Assembly: GCA_963848475.1 (NCBI GenBank)
Contig: CAWKDW010000003.1
Coordinates: 248,001 to 312,000 of the forward strand
Length of the DNA: 64,000 bases
Source of the DNA: Solirubrobacter sp963848475
GTDB taxonomy: Bacteria > Actinomycetota > Thermoleophilia > Solirubrobacterales > Solirubrobacteraceae
Direction: 5' to 3'
The notes below the pieces were generated by a model. That model saw only the letters and a program-made list of their open reading frames with translations. It searched no databases and was not told the origin of the DNA. Every line of letters starts with the position of its first letter. The stretch's first letter is position 1. Shown here in pieces: positions 56,841 through 64,000 of the stretch. The position numbers and the translations under genes were made by a program.

Positions 56841-57469
56841 CCTCAAGCGTTCGCTTCACAGAGGAGATGCTCGGGCACGTCACGTTCGGCGAGACCGACT
56901 TCGCCCGCGGCGCCCAGCCGGACCGTGACGGGTCTAGTGCCTTCAAGTTCCACCTGACGATCGAGGTCGAGGACATCGAGTCCTTCGGCAACGATCCGCT
57001 GCGCCCGGCCACGGCCGTCGGCTACGTGGTCGGCGACGCCTTCGGCGGCAAGCTGGAGGTCGAGCGGGGCTGGTTCAACCTGTTCGTCGACGTCGAGCCG
57101 GGCGTCAAGCACATGCTCTACCGGCTGTGGTTCCGCGACGGCGTCGGCAACCCGCTGACCATGACCGGCTTCAAGCTGGTCAAGGACGACGCGGGCTTCG
57201 ACGTCTGGAAGGACACGACGACGCTGTTCACGCGCATCCTCCAGGGTCACGTGGCCGAGGGCGACGACGAGACCGCGGTGGTCCTCGCGTCGGGGACGAT
57301 CATCATCCGGGCCCGTGACTTCGCCAAGCAGCTGACGACGTTCCGGGCCGGCGGCCCGAGCCTCGGCGCCAAGGCCGGCGCGCTGGCCAAGTTCGGGATC
57401 ATCTTCGCGCAGCAACTGGCCGAGGCGTACCTGCGTAAGGGGCGGACACGTGTCCCCGCGCAAAGCTAG
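56837..57469 (+). CDS. GMC-oxidase companion protein (FHLTI-type)
   Basis: This 210-residue soluble protein has TEEMLGHVTFGETDFARGAQ, FKFHLTIEVEDIESFGNDPL, VERGWFNLFVDVEPGVKHML, YRLWFRDGVGNPLTMTGFKL, GFDVWKDTTTLFTRILQGHV and DFAKQLTTFRAGG. From memory, this domain is found next to or fused to cholesterol-oxidase-like GMC enzymes and patatin-like proteins in actinobacteria and proteobacteria; its function is not known. The ATGA overlap with the oxidase is strong evidence for joint action. Its end overlaps the next gene by 20 bp. Confidence 0.85.
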   Translation: MTSSVRFTEEMLGHVTFGETDFARGAQPDRDGSSAFKFHLTIEVEDIESFGNDPLRPATAVGYVVGDAFGGKLEVERGWFNLFVDVEPGVKHMLYRLWFRDGVGNPLTMTGFKLVKDDAGFDVWKDTTTLFTRILQGHVAEGDDETAVVLASGTIIIRARDFAKQLTTFRAGGPSLGAKAGALAKFGIIFAQQLAEAYLRKGRTRVPAQS

Positions 57470-58187
57470 GCGCCTCGCCGAGGCGGAGGCGGCACGCAGC
57501 AAGCCCTCGAACCGGACCCATCTGCTCGGGTTCCTCGCCGGCGGGGCCGTCATCACCGTCTTCGGTGCGGAGATCGCGCGCGTCTGGAAGCTCGGTGCGC
57601 TGCCACGCAGCCGCCAGATCACCTCCGAGGAGGAGCGCCGCGTCAAGCCGATCGAAGCGGTCATGACGCTGCGCGAGGGCTACAGCGTCAGCCGCACGCG
57701 CGAGAACTCGCTGTTCAACATGCTCGCCTCGTTCACCGTCGCCTTCGGCATCACGCGGGCGATCACGTGGACGATCCGCGAGCACGGCGGGATCGGCCCG
57801 ATCAAGGACGTCAAGGTCGGCGACCGCCACATCCACCACTTCCTGCCCGGCGGCATCCTGAGCCTGGCCGCGGGCGGCGTCGCGATCGGGACGAAGGGTG
57901 AGAAGCTCGACAAGTACCTCGCGTTCCCGTTCGGGGTCGGCGTGGCGCTCGTGCTCGACGAGTCCGCGCTGCTGCTCGAGCTCGACGACGTCTACTGGAC
58001 AGAAGAGGGCGTGCTGAGCGTCCAGATCGCCTTCGCGGCGATCGCGATGCTCTCGGCCATGGCGTACCTGATCCGGATGCTTCGCACCAGCACGGAAGCG
58101 GATTCGGAGACCGATTGGGAGCTGGCGGCCAAGGCCTGGGACGACCTCCAGATGAGCTCCGGCGGTGTTCCGGGCATTGGCTTGTAA
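57450..58187 (+). CDS. Integral membrane protein, HIHHFLPG type
   Basis: This 245-residue membrane protein has a basic cytoplasmic N-terminus and helices near HLLGFLAGGAVITVFGAEIA, NMLASFTVAFGITRAITWTI, FLPGGILSLAAGGVAIG, YLAFPFGVGVALVLDESALL and VQIAFAAIAMLSAMAYLIRM. The polar phrase DRHIHHFLPG and DESALLLELDDVYW lie at helix ends and could bind metal or substrate. GTG 57450 follows AAGGGG. It sits inside the GMC operon, 21 bp before the next membrane gene. Family unnamed as far as I can tell. Confidence 0.8.
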   Translation: MSPRKARRLAEAEAARSKPSNRTHLLGFLAGGAVITVFGAEIARVWKLGALPRSRQITSEEERRVKPIEAVMTLREGYSVSRTRENSLFNMLASFTVAFGITRAITWTIREHGGIGPIKDVKVGDRHIHHFLPGGILSLAAGGVAIGTKGEKLDKYLAFPFGVGVALVLDESALLLELDDVYWTEEGVLSVQIAFAAIAMLSAMAYLIRMLRTSTEADSETDWELAAKAWDDLQMSSGGVPGIGL

Positions 58188-58208
58188 CGCAGAAGGGATT
58201 CAGGCGTC

Positions 58209-59399
58209 ATGGCGAAAACGATCCGCTCAACGGACTTCCGGCTGACAGCGAAGCAGCTGCTCGAGGCGAAGAACCGACCGCAGACCGAGCCGTGGGAGGA
58301 CAGGGTCACGATCGGCCTGTCCGTCCTGACGCTCTTCGCCGTCTTCTGGGACGGCTGGCTGCACAACAACTCGACGACGCTGGACAGCTTCTGGTCCTCG
58401 GCCCACATCATGATGTACGTGGGCCTGACGGCCCTGGGGGCCTGGATCGGCCTCGTCTTCGTCAAGCACCAGCCCAAGGGCAAGCTGGAGCTCAGCATGG
58501 CGGCCGTCCCGTACGGCTACGGCCTGGCGCTCGTCGCCCTGCCGCTGGCGGCACTCGGCGGCCCGGGCGACTTCGCCTGGCACGCCGCGTACGGCTTCGA
58601 GAACCAGGTCGACGCGCCGTTCAGCCCGACCCATCAGATGCTGTTCCTCGCCGGGGGTCTGCTCGGTGCGATCAGCCTCGCCTCCACCTGGCACCGGCCC
58701 GGCCGCGAGTTGCCGCTGAGCAAGCTCTGGCCGGCGGTCCTCTCGGCGACCGCGGTCGTGGCGATGATCGAGTTCGCCTTCATGAACCTGCTGCCGTTCT
58801 TCTACAGCGTGGTTCCGACGAAGGACTTCCAGGACAACCTGCTGCGCTTCAAGGACGCCTACGAGCCCGGCACCGACGCCGTGCACACGGAGGGCCTGGC
58901 CTCCGCGGTACAGAACTACAGCGGCGACGTCTTCCCCTACTACCTGTTCGCGAACATGCAGGCGGTCGGCGGGATGATGATCTTCACCGCCGTCTTCGTC
59001 TCGGCGGTGCTGTATCTGCGCAGGCGCTGGGTGCTGCCCTTCGGCACCGTGACGATCATGGCCACGCTGCTCGGCGTGCTGTTCCCGTTCTTCACCCGCT
59101 TCACGAAGCCCGAGTTCATCGTCTCACTGATCGTGACCGGGCTGCTGATCGACCTGCTCGCGCGCGTGCTGATCGCCGAGGATCCGCCGACGGCGCTGCG
59201 GATCCGGTCGTTCGCGCTGCTGGTGCCGCTGCTGATCTGGGGGCCGTTCCTGATCGCGATCGCGGTCGTCAGCGGCCTCGGCTGGAACCCGACCGTGTGG
59301 ACCGGCGTGCTGAGCACTTCCGCCGGCGTGGGCTACGGCATCTCGCTGATCATGTTCCCTCCGTCCCTACCCGCTGTAGAGCCTGTGGAGAGCAGCTAG
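58209..59399 (+). CDS. Polytopic membrane protein (paralogue of right-edge gene)
   Basis: The 396-residue protein has about ten membrane segments (for example VTIGLSVLTLFAVFWDGWLH, MMYVGLTALGAWIGLVF, SFALLVPLLIWGPFLIAIAV). Polar patches WDGWLHNN, FSPTHQMLFLAGG, FFYSVVPTKDFQD and VFPYYLFANMQAVGG recur in related form in the minus-strand gene at 63074-64000 (YSPPHLALFFGG, WPYYYYAASHGIASM). The conserved His/Asp at the membrane face suggest an enzyme or channel. The stop shares one base with the next hydrolase start (TAGTG), so they are coupled. Function unknown. Confidence 0.85.
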   Translation: MAKTIRSTDFRLTAKQLLEAKNRPQTEPWEDRVTIGLSVLTLFAVFWDGWLHNNSTTLDSFWSSAHIMMYVGLTALGAWIGLVFVKHQPKGKLELSMAAVPYGYGLALVALPLAALGGPGDFAWHAAYGFENQVDAPFSPTHQMLFLAGGLLGAISLASTWHRPGRELPLSKLWPAVLSATAVVAMIEFAFMNLLPFFYSVVPTKDFQDNLLRFKDAYEPGTDAVHTEGLASAVQNYSGDVFPYYLFANMQAVGGMMIFTAVFVSAVLYLRRRWVLPFGTVTIMATLLGVLFPFFTRFTKPEFIVSLIVTGLLIDLLARVLIAEDPPTALRIRSFALLVPLLIWGPFLIAIAVVSGLGWNPTVWTGVLSTSAGVGYGISLIMFPPSLPAVEPVESS

Positions 59400-60277
59400 T
59401 GGCCTTTCATCCGGTGTTGATGACGAAGCTGATGTACAACGGCCGTCGCGCGCCGCTGACGCGCACGCCGGCCGAGGCGGGCCTCGAGTTCGAGGACGCC
59501 GCGTTCCCGTCCACCGACGGCGTCGGGCTCAAGGGATGGTTCCTCCCGAGCGGGAAGGAGGGCAAGAGCCCCGCGGTCGTCTTCGTGCACGGCTGGATGT
59601 GGAACCGGATGGGCAACGTCGCCCACCAGACGCCGGTCGAGGACAAGGACGTGGACTTCCTGCCCGCCGCCAAGGCGCTGCACGACGCCGGCTTCAACGT
59701 CCTGCTCTTCGAGGTCCGGCGCCATGGCGAGAGCGAGCCGGGCAAGGGCCCGATCAGCTACGGGCCCGTCGAGGCGCGCGACTACATCGGCGCGGTCCGC
59801 TACCTGCGCTCGCGGCCGGACGTCGACGGCGAGCGGATCGGCGCGATCGGGTGCTCGATGGGCGGCAACATCGTCATGTACGGCACGCCCGAGTGCCAGC
59901 CGATCAAGGCCATCCTCGCGATCCAGCCGACCAAGCTCGCGGTCTTCAACGCGAACTTCATGAAGACCGAGGTGGGTGCGATGGGTCCGGCGATGACCAA
60001 GCCGATGGATCTCGTGTACATCGCCATGCGGGTCCCGCGCCCCGGCAAGCACGACCCGGGGGTGCCGGCGCGCAAGCTCGGCGCGACCGCCGTGCAGTAT
60101 GTCCAGGGCACAGGCGACCCGTGGGGCACGATGGAGATCGTCGAAGAGTTCGCGCGCGTCACGCCGGGCAACGTCGGGCCGGTGATCAAGTACGAGTCCG
60201 CGGGCCGCTACGAGGGCTACGGCTACGTTTCCGAGCACGCTGACGACGTCGCCGCGTTCTTCACGCAGCACCTTTAG
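59399..60277 (+). CDS. Alpha/beta hydrolase, copy 1 of tandem pair
   Basis: The 292-residue protein starts GTG 59399 (VAFHPVLMTKLMYNGRRAPL). It has FVHGWMWNRMGNVAHQ (oxyanion), VRRHGESE, the nucleophile in IGAIGCSMGGNIVMYG (G-C-S-M-G) and the C-terminal VQYVQGTGDPWGTMEIVEEF with VSEHADDVAAFF. It has no signal peptide. It is coupled by one base to the upstream membrane gene. The gene at 60324 is a clear tandem duplicate with the same length. Confidence 0.9.
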   Translation: MAFHPVLMTKLMYNGRRAPLTRTPAEAGLEFEDAAFPSTDGVGLKGWFLPSGKEGKSPAVVFVHGWMWNRMGNVAHQTPVEDKDVDFLPAAKALHDAGFNVLLFEVRRHGESEPGKGPISYGPVEARDYIGAVRYLRSRPDVDGERIGAIGCSMGGNIVMYGTPECQPIKAILAIQPTKLAVFNANFMKTEVGAMGPAMTKPMDLVYIAMRVPRPGKHDPGVPARKLGATAVQYVQGTGDPWGTMEIVEEFARVTPGNVGPVIKYESAGRYEGYGYVSEHADDVAAFFTQHL

Positions 60278-60323
60278 GGAGCTCCTCATTTAGCTCGCAT
60301 GCTCTTCACATACGCTGGAGGGG

Positions 60324-61202
60324 ATGAATTTCCATCCGTTGGTGATGACGAAGCTCATGCTCCAGGGCCATCGAGCGCCGGTTACGCGCTCTCCGGCCGA
60401 TGCCGGGCTTGAGTTCGAGGACGTCGCATTCGCGGCTTCGGATGGGGTCGGGTTGAAGGGCTGGTTCGTCCCGAGCGGGCAGGAGGGTGCCGGCGCCGCG
60501 ATCGTGTTCGTCCACGGCTGGATGTGGAACCGGCTCGGCAACGTCGGCGGCCAGACGGTCGTGCCTGACCGCGACGTCGATTTCCTGCCCGCCATCAGGG
60601 CGCTGCACGACGGCGGCTTCCATGTGCTCACGTTCGATCTGCGCGGCCATGGCGAAAGCGAGGACGGAAAGGGGCCGCAGACCTACGGTCCGAACGAGTC
60701 GCGCGACTTCGTCGGCGCCGTCGCCTATCTGCGTGCGCGCCCCGATGTCGACGGCGAGCGCCTCGGCGCGATCGGCATGTCGGCGGGCGGGAACACCGTG
60801 ATCTACGGCGTTGCGGAGGCGCAGCCGATCAAGGCCGTACTGGCGGTCCAGCCGACCCGTCTAGACGACTTCAACACGAACTTCGCCAGGACCGAGTTGG
60901 GCCGGTTCGGACCGGCGCTGATCAAGCCGATCGACCTGCTGTACGCGGCCATGCGCTCCCCGCGCCCGAGCCGCCACGACCCGGCCGTTCCGGCCCGTGG
61001 GCTCAACGGCACGGTCGTGCAGTACGTGCAGGGCACCGGCGACCAGTGGGGCGAGCTGGCGGTGGTCGAGGAGTTCGCGGCGGCCACGCCGGGCAATGCC
61101 GGGCCGGTCATCCAGTTCCCCTCGACCGAGCGCTACTCGGGCTACCGGTACGTCTCCGAACACGTCGACGACATCGTCGCGTTCTTTCAGGACAACGTGT
61201 AA
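60324..61202 (+). CDS. Alpha/beta hydrolase, copy 2 of tandem pair
   Basis: The 292-residue paralogue of the upstream gene starts MNFHPLVMTKLMLQGHRAPV with a GGAGGGG ribosome site. It has FVHGWMWNRLGNVGGQ, DLRGHGESEDGKGPQTYGPN, nucleophile IGMSAGGNTVIYG and VQYVQGTGDQWGELAVVEEF. The nucleophile elbow differs (GMSAG versus GCSMG), so the copies may accept different esters or amides. The last gene of the GMC-linked run; a short GC dyad (GGCCC/GGGCC) after the stop could end transcription. Confidence 0.9.
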   Translation: MNFHPLVMTKLMLQGHRAPVTRSPADAGLEFEDVAFAASDGVGLKGWFVPSGQEGAGAAIVFVHGWMWNRLGNVGGQTVVPDRDVDFLPAIRALHDGGFHVLTFDLRGHGESEDGKGPQTYGPNESRDFVGAVAYLRARPDVDGERLGAIGMSAGGNTVIYGVAEAQPIKAVLAVQPTRLDDFNTNFARTELGRFGPALIKPIDLLYAAMRSPRPSRHDPAVPARGLNGTVVQYVQGTGDQWGELAVVEEFAAATPGNAGPVIQFPSTERYSGYRYVSEHVDDIVAFFQDNV

Positions 61203-61277
61203 CGGCCCAACCTTCGCGGGCGGGCCGGGGTCAAACGGGGTGATACGTTCACCGCGACAGTACCCGGAAGGTCCGCC

Positions 61278-63066
61278 ATGCTTGATCGCCGCGAGGAGTT
61301 GCGACCGGCGCCCGACGAACAGCGTCCGACGCCTCCCGTCCCCTGGGCGGTCCGGCCGCCGGCCGGCGCCGCACTTGGGCCGGCGGCCCTGCTCGGCCTC
61401 CAGCGGAGCGCCGGCAACCGGGCCGTGTCGGCCATGCTGGCCCGCCAGGCGCCGACGGCGCAGGCCACGGCCGAGGCTCCCGACGCGGCGCTGATCGCCG
61501 AGTTCGAAGCCCTCTGGGAGGATGATCCGTGGACCGTCGTCCGGCTGGGGCTCGAACTGCTGCGGCCGTTCCCGGTCCTCGGGATGCTGCCGGCGATCGG
61601 CTCCGACGTGATCGGCATGGTCCAGGATGTGAGCTCGGTGCCGAGGGGCGACCCGTTGCTTCTGGGCATCGTCGGCACGACGGTCGTCGTGCGGTCGCTC
61701 GTGAACCTCGCGAGCGACGGCGTCGGGCAAGTGCTGGCCGTGACGGAGCCGATCGAGTGGTTCCTCGGGGCCGAGACCGTGGCCCAGACGTTCTCCGGCT
61801 GGGGCATCCCCTTCGACGTCATCTCCGTTCCGCTCGGGGCGCTGATGGTCGGCCTCAACGAGGGCCTCGGCGCCGATCATCTGAGCCTGATCACGCTGAC
61901 GTCGCTGCTCGACTTCGTCGTGACCCTCGAGGCCGCGGCCGGCGCGGTGCTGGGTCCCGTGGAGGACAGCGCCGCCTGGAGCGAGCTGATGGCCGGCTAC
62001 ATCGCGAACATGGCCGGCGACGTCTTCGCCATCTTCAACGAGGCGCTCGGACTCGTCACGTTGAGCATCTGGCCCAGCGGAAGCGTGGGCCAGCTCGGTG
62101 CTGCGACGATTGCGCTGGCGAAGCTCGCCATGAAGGGGCTCGGCTTGTCCAAGGAGTGGTCGGCCGGCTTCTGGAACGTGCTCGGCGGCAAGGCGATCGA
62201 GGGCATCGAGCTGCCCGATCTCACGCCGGACGATCCGGGGCTCGAGCCGACCGGAAGCGGCCCGGAGGCATCGCCGTTGGACACGTTCGGCGCCGCGCCG
62301 CTCGCGCGGCTCGCCGATCCGGCGGCCGCGGGCGGCCGGTCAGCGGGGTGGTTCGCCGCCCGCCTGCTCGAGCTGGACGCGATGCGCGGTTGCTACGAGC
62401 GCGGCGACGGCGTGCTGGCAGGCGCCGATCAGCAGCTCGCCGAACTGGTGCAAGGGACCGCGCGGATGGCGGAGGAGGTCCTCGCGGGAACCGAGTCTGC
62501 CGACGCGATCAAGGACACGCTCACCGTCGCGGTCGGCGAGCTCCAGGCTCGTTTGAGCCTCGTCGCGGACGTCGGGGCCCAGGCCGCGTCCGCGAGTGAG
62601 CAGCTGAGCGGCCATAGTGCATCGGTCGCCGGCGCGATCGAGACGCTCGAGACCGCACGATGCCCGAGCTCGTGCTGCCGCCCGAGGCCGCCGACGGGCT
62701 CGCCGGGAGCGCCGTCCAGTTCGGGCTGGACCAGATCGCGGCCGCGCTCGAGACCGACGTGCGGCCGCCCTGGAACCGTTGCGAGAACTGCAGGCGACCC
62801 TGACCGACCTGGCCGAGATGGTCGAAGCGGTCGGGGGTGCGGCCACGCTCCTCAGCGAACTGCTCACCGACGCGATCCAGCAACTCTCCGAGATGCTCGC
62901 GCAGACCGGCAGTCTCAGCGAGGCGCTTGGACTCCTGCTCGACCAGTCGCTCGAGGTCGCCGCCGCCGGCGAGGGCGCGGATTCGCTCCCCGGCCTCGCG
63001 AGCTCGTGGCGGCAGCTCGTCCCACTGATCGACGAGGCCGCCGCGAAGAGCCCAAGCGGGCCTGTG
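61278..63066 (+). CDS. Putative eCIS-type cargo/effector protein with LQRSAGNRAV motif (frameshifted)
   Basis: ATG 61278 follows GGAAGG. Residues ~45-65 read LLGLQRSAGNRAVSAMLARQ, the N-terminal motif found in actinobacterial proteins associated with extracellular contractile injection systems and with DUF4157 proteins. A predicted hydrophobic helical middle (residues ~80-310: IVGTTVVVRSLVNLASDGVG, TLTSLLDFVVTLEAAAGAVL) and a long helical, Ala/Leu-rich C-terminus follow. Indels near 62657 and 62765 shift the frame, and the stop is unresolved near 63066. The pattern suggests a membrane-inserting cargo, but no toxin domain is certain. Confidence 0.65.
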
Positions 63067-63073
63067 AGCTGCG

Positions 63074-64000
63074 CTACTCCTCGGCTTCGACGAGGCGCGG
63101 GCCGTACGACGGCGGCGCGACGAGGAAGGCGACACCGAAGCCCGTCATGGTCCCGACGATCAGCGCGCCGACCCACATCGTCGGCGTCCACCCCATGCCC
63201 TTGTCGAGCGCGAGCACGAGGTAGTACGAGCACCACAGCACCAGGGCGCCCGCGGGACCGATCGCGCGGATCCCGCCGAGCGTCAGCCGCCCGTCGGCGC
63301 GCTCGCCGCCCAGCCGTCTGTGCAGCAGGTCGATCACCCCGCCCGCGACCAGCAGCGGGATGATCAGGGCGATGTCGCGGTACTCGGTCATGATATTCAC
63401 GAGCAGGCCGTAGCCGGCGAAGATCGCCGTGATCGCGCCGAACGGCACGGCCCAGCGGCGCAGCAGCAGCAGGATCGGGCCCAGCAGCACCATCGTGGTG
63501 ACGATCATCGACGCGATGCCGTGGCTGGCCGCGTAGTAGTAGTACGGCCAGCTGTCGTCGCCATAGCCCGTCAGGCCCGCGACCAGGCTCAGCGTCTGGT
63601 CGTCGTGGGTGTCCTTGTAGCGCTGGTAGTCATTGACGAAGTCCGCGGTCGGCGTGACGTTGGTCATGAAGGCCGACAGGTACATCGTGATGAAGCCGGC
63701 GACGGCGATGAAGAGGATCGTCGAGAACAGGACGGGCAGGAAGCCCTTGAAGTCCAGCTGGATGTCGTCCTTGGCCCACATCGATCTGATGCCGGTCGAA
63801 CAGAGCAGCAGCCCGCCGAAGAACAGCGCCAGGTGCGGCGGGCTGTAGATCGCGTCGACGCCCACCTCGAAGCCATAGGCGGTGTGCCAGATCAGGTCGG
63901 CCGGCCCGCCGATCGCGAGCGTGATCAGGCCGATGATCGCGACGCCGTAACCGACCGGGATCGCCGCCAGGTCCGGGAGCAGCGACTTGCGCGGATCGAC
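63074..64000 (-). CDS. Polytopic membrane protein, 5' end outside window
   Basis: This is the C-terminal ~308 residues of a membrane protein related to the one at 58209-59399. Visible segments include YSPPHLALFFGGLLLCSTGI, LFSTILFIAVAGFITMYLSA, SWPYYYYAASHGIASMIVTT, MVLLGPILLLLRRWAVPFGA and GALIVGTMTGFGVAFLVAPP. Comparable polar landmarks (SPxH, WPYYxxA, RRWxxPFG) occur at similar spacing in the paralogue. The N-terminus lies beyond 64000. It is convergent with the LQRSAGNRAV gene. Function unknown. Confidence 0.8.
   Translation of the reverse strand, partial: VDPRKSLLPDLAAIPVGYGVAIIGLITLAIGGPADLIWHTAYGFEVGVDAIYSPPHLALFFGGLLLCSTGIRSMWAKDDIQLDFKGFLPVLFSTILFIAVAGFITMYLSAFMTNVTPTADFVNDYQRYKDTHDDQTLSLVAGLTGYGDDSWPYYYYAASHGIASMIVTTMVLLGPILLLLRRWAVPFGAITAIFAGYGLLVNIMTEYRDIALIIPLLVAGGVIDLLHRRLGGERADGRLTLGGIRAIGPAGALVLWCSYYLVLALDKGMGWTPTMWVGALIVGTMTGFGVAFLVAPPSYGPRLVEAEE

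Overview
This 64 kb window is very GC-rich and densely coding, and it carries chromosome-type genes of an actinobacterium. The gene content fits Thermoleophilia / Solirubrobacterales: a SufBCDSU pathway with a Rieske ferredoxin, two Ku proteins, PspC-type two-component systems, secreted proteins with FEC-type Ig-like domains, WYL regulators and many GTG/TTG starts. The taxonomic call is an inference from gene content only. I saw no rRNA, tRNA, CRISPR array, prophage or complete insertion sequence.

Layout. 1-1892: 3' part of a repetitive secreted protein. 2.2-4.1 kb: WYL regulator and esterase. 4.1-7.1 kb and 12.4-15.2 kb: two halves of a suf iron-sulphur assembly locus on the minus strand (Rieske-sufB-sufD and Rrf2-sufC-sufS-sufU). 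Between them lie a class I glutamine amidotransferase coupled to an AsnO-like amidotransferase, two small membrane proteins, an SDR, a lipoprotein and an unlisted 43-residue basic peptide. 15.4-19 kb: TypA and a hybrid PAS kinase. 19-24.1 kb: an ABC ATPase whose permease is cut off after 17 codons, a NarL-type two-component system with a doubled DHp domain, a second Rrf2 regulator and an OmpR-type two-component system. 24-33 kb: DNA repair (Xth, family 4 UDG), a phosphatase, an M14 peptidase, flavoproteins, a methyltransferase, a HAD phosphatase and a PD40 protein. 33.1-37.5 kb: a giant secreted ThuA/sugar-dehydrogenase-like protein. 37.8-40.8 kb: a four-gene PspC/Lia-like envelope-stress cassette that includes a 58-residue membrane protein. 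40.9-44.5 kb: an unusual ALDH, a TAP-type hydrolase and a nitroreductase. 44.5-46.2 kb: two ku genes split by a 162-bp MITE-like element. 46.2-50 kb: P450, amidase and a Crp-like regulator. 50.1-55.1 kb: SDR, lipase and three Ser/Thr kinases. 55.1-61.2 kb: a tight operon of a cholesterol-oxidase-like GMC enzyme, its companion protein, two membrane proteins and two duplicated hydrolases. 61.3-63.1 kb: a protein with the LQRSAGNRAV motif seen in eCIS-associated proteins. Right edge: a membrane protein related to the one at 58.2 kb.

About twenty genes are broken by single-base shifts although the protein stays recognisable across the break. Because the shifts affect unrelated genes evenly and usually restore a clean family match, I read most of them as assembly indels in GC-rich sequence, not as real decay. 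Coordinates of such genes span all fragments.
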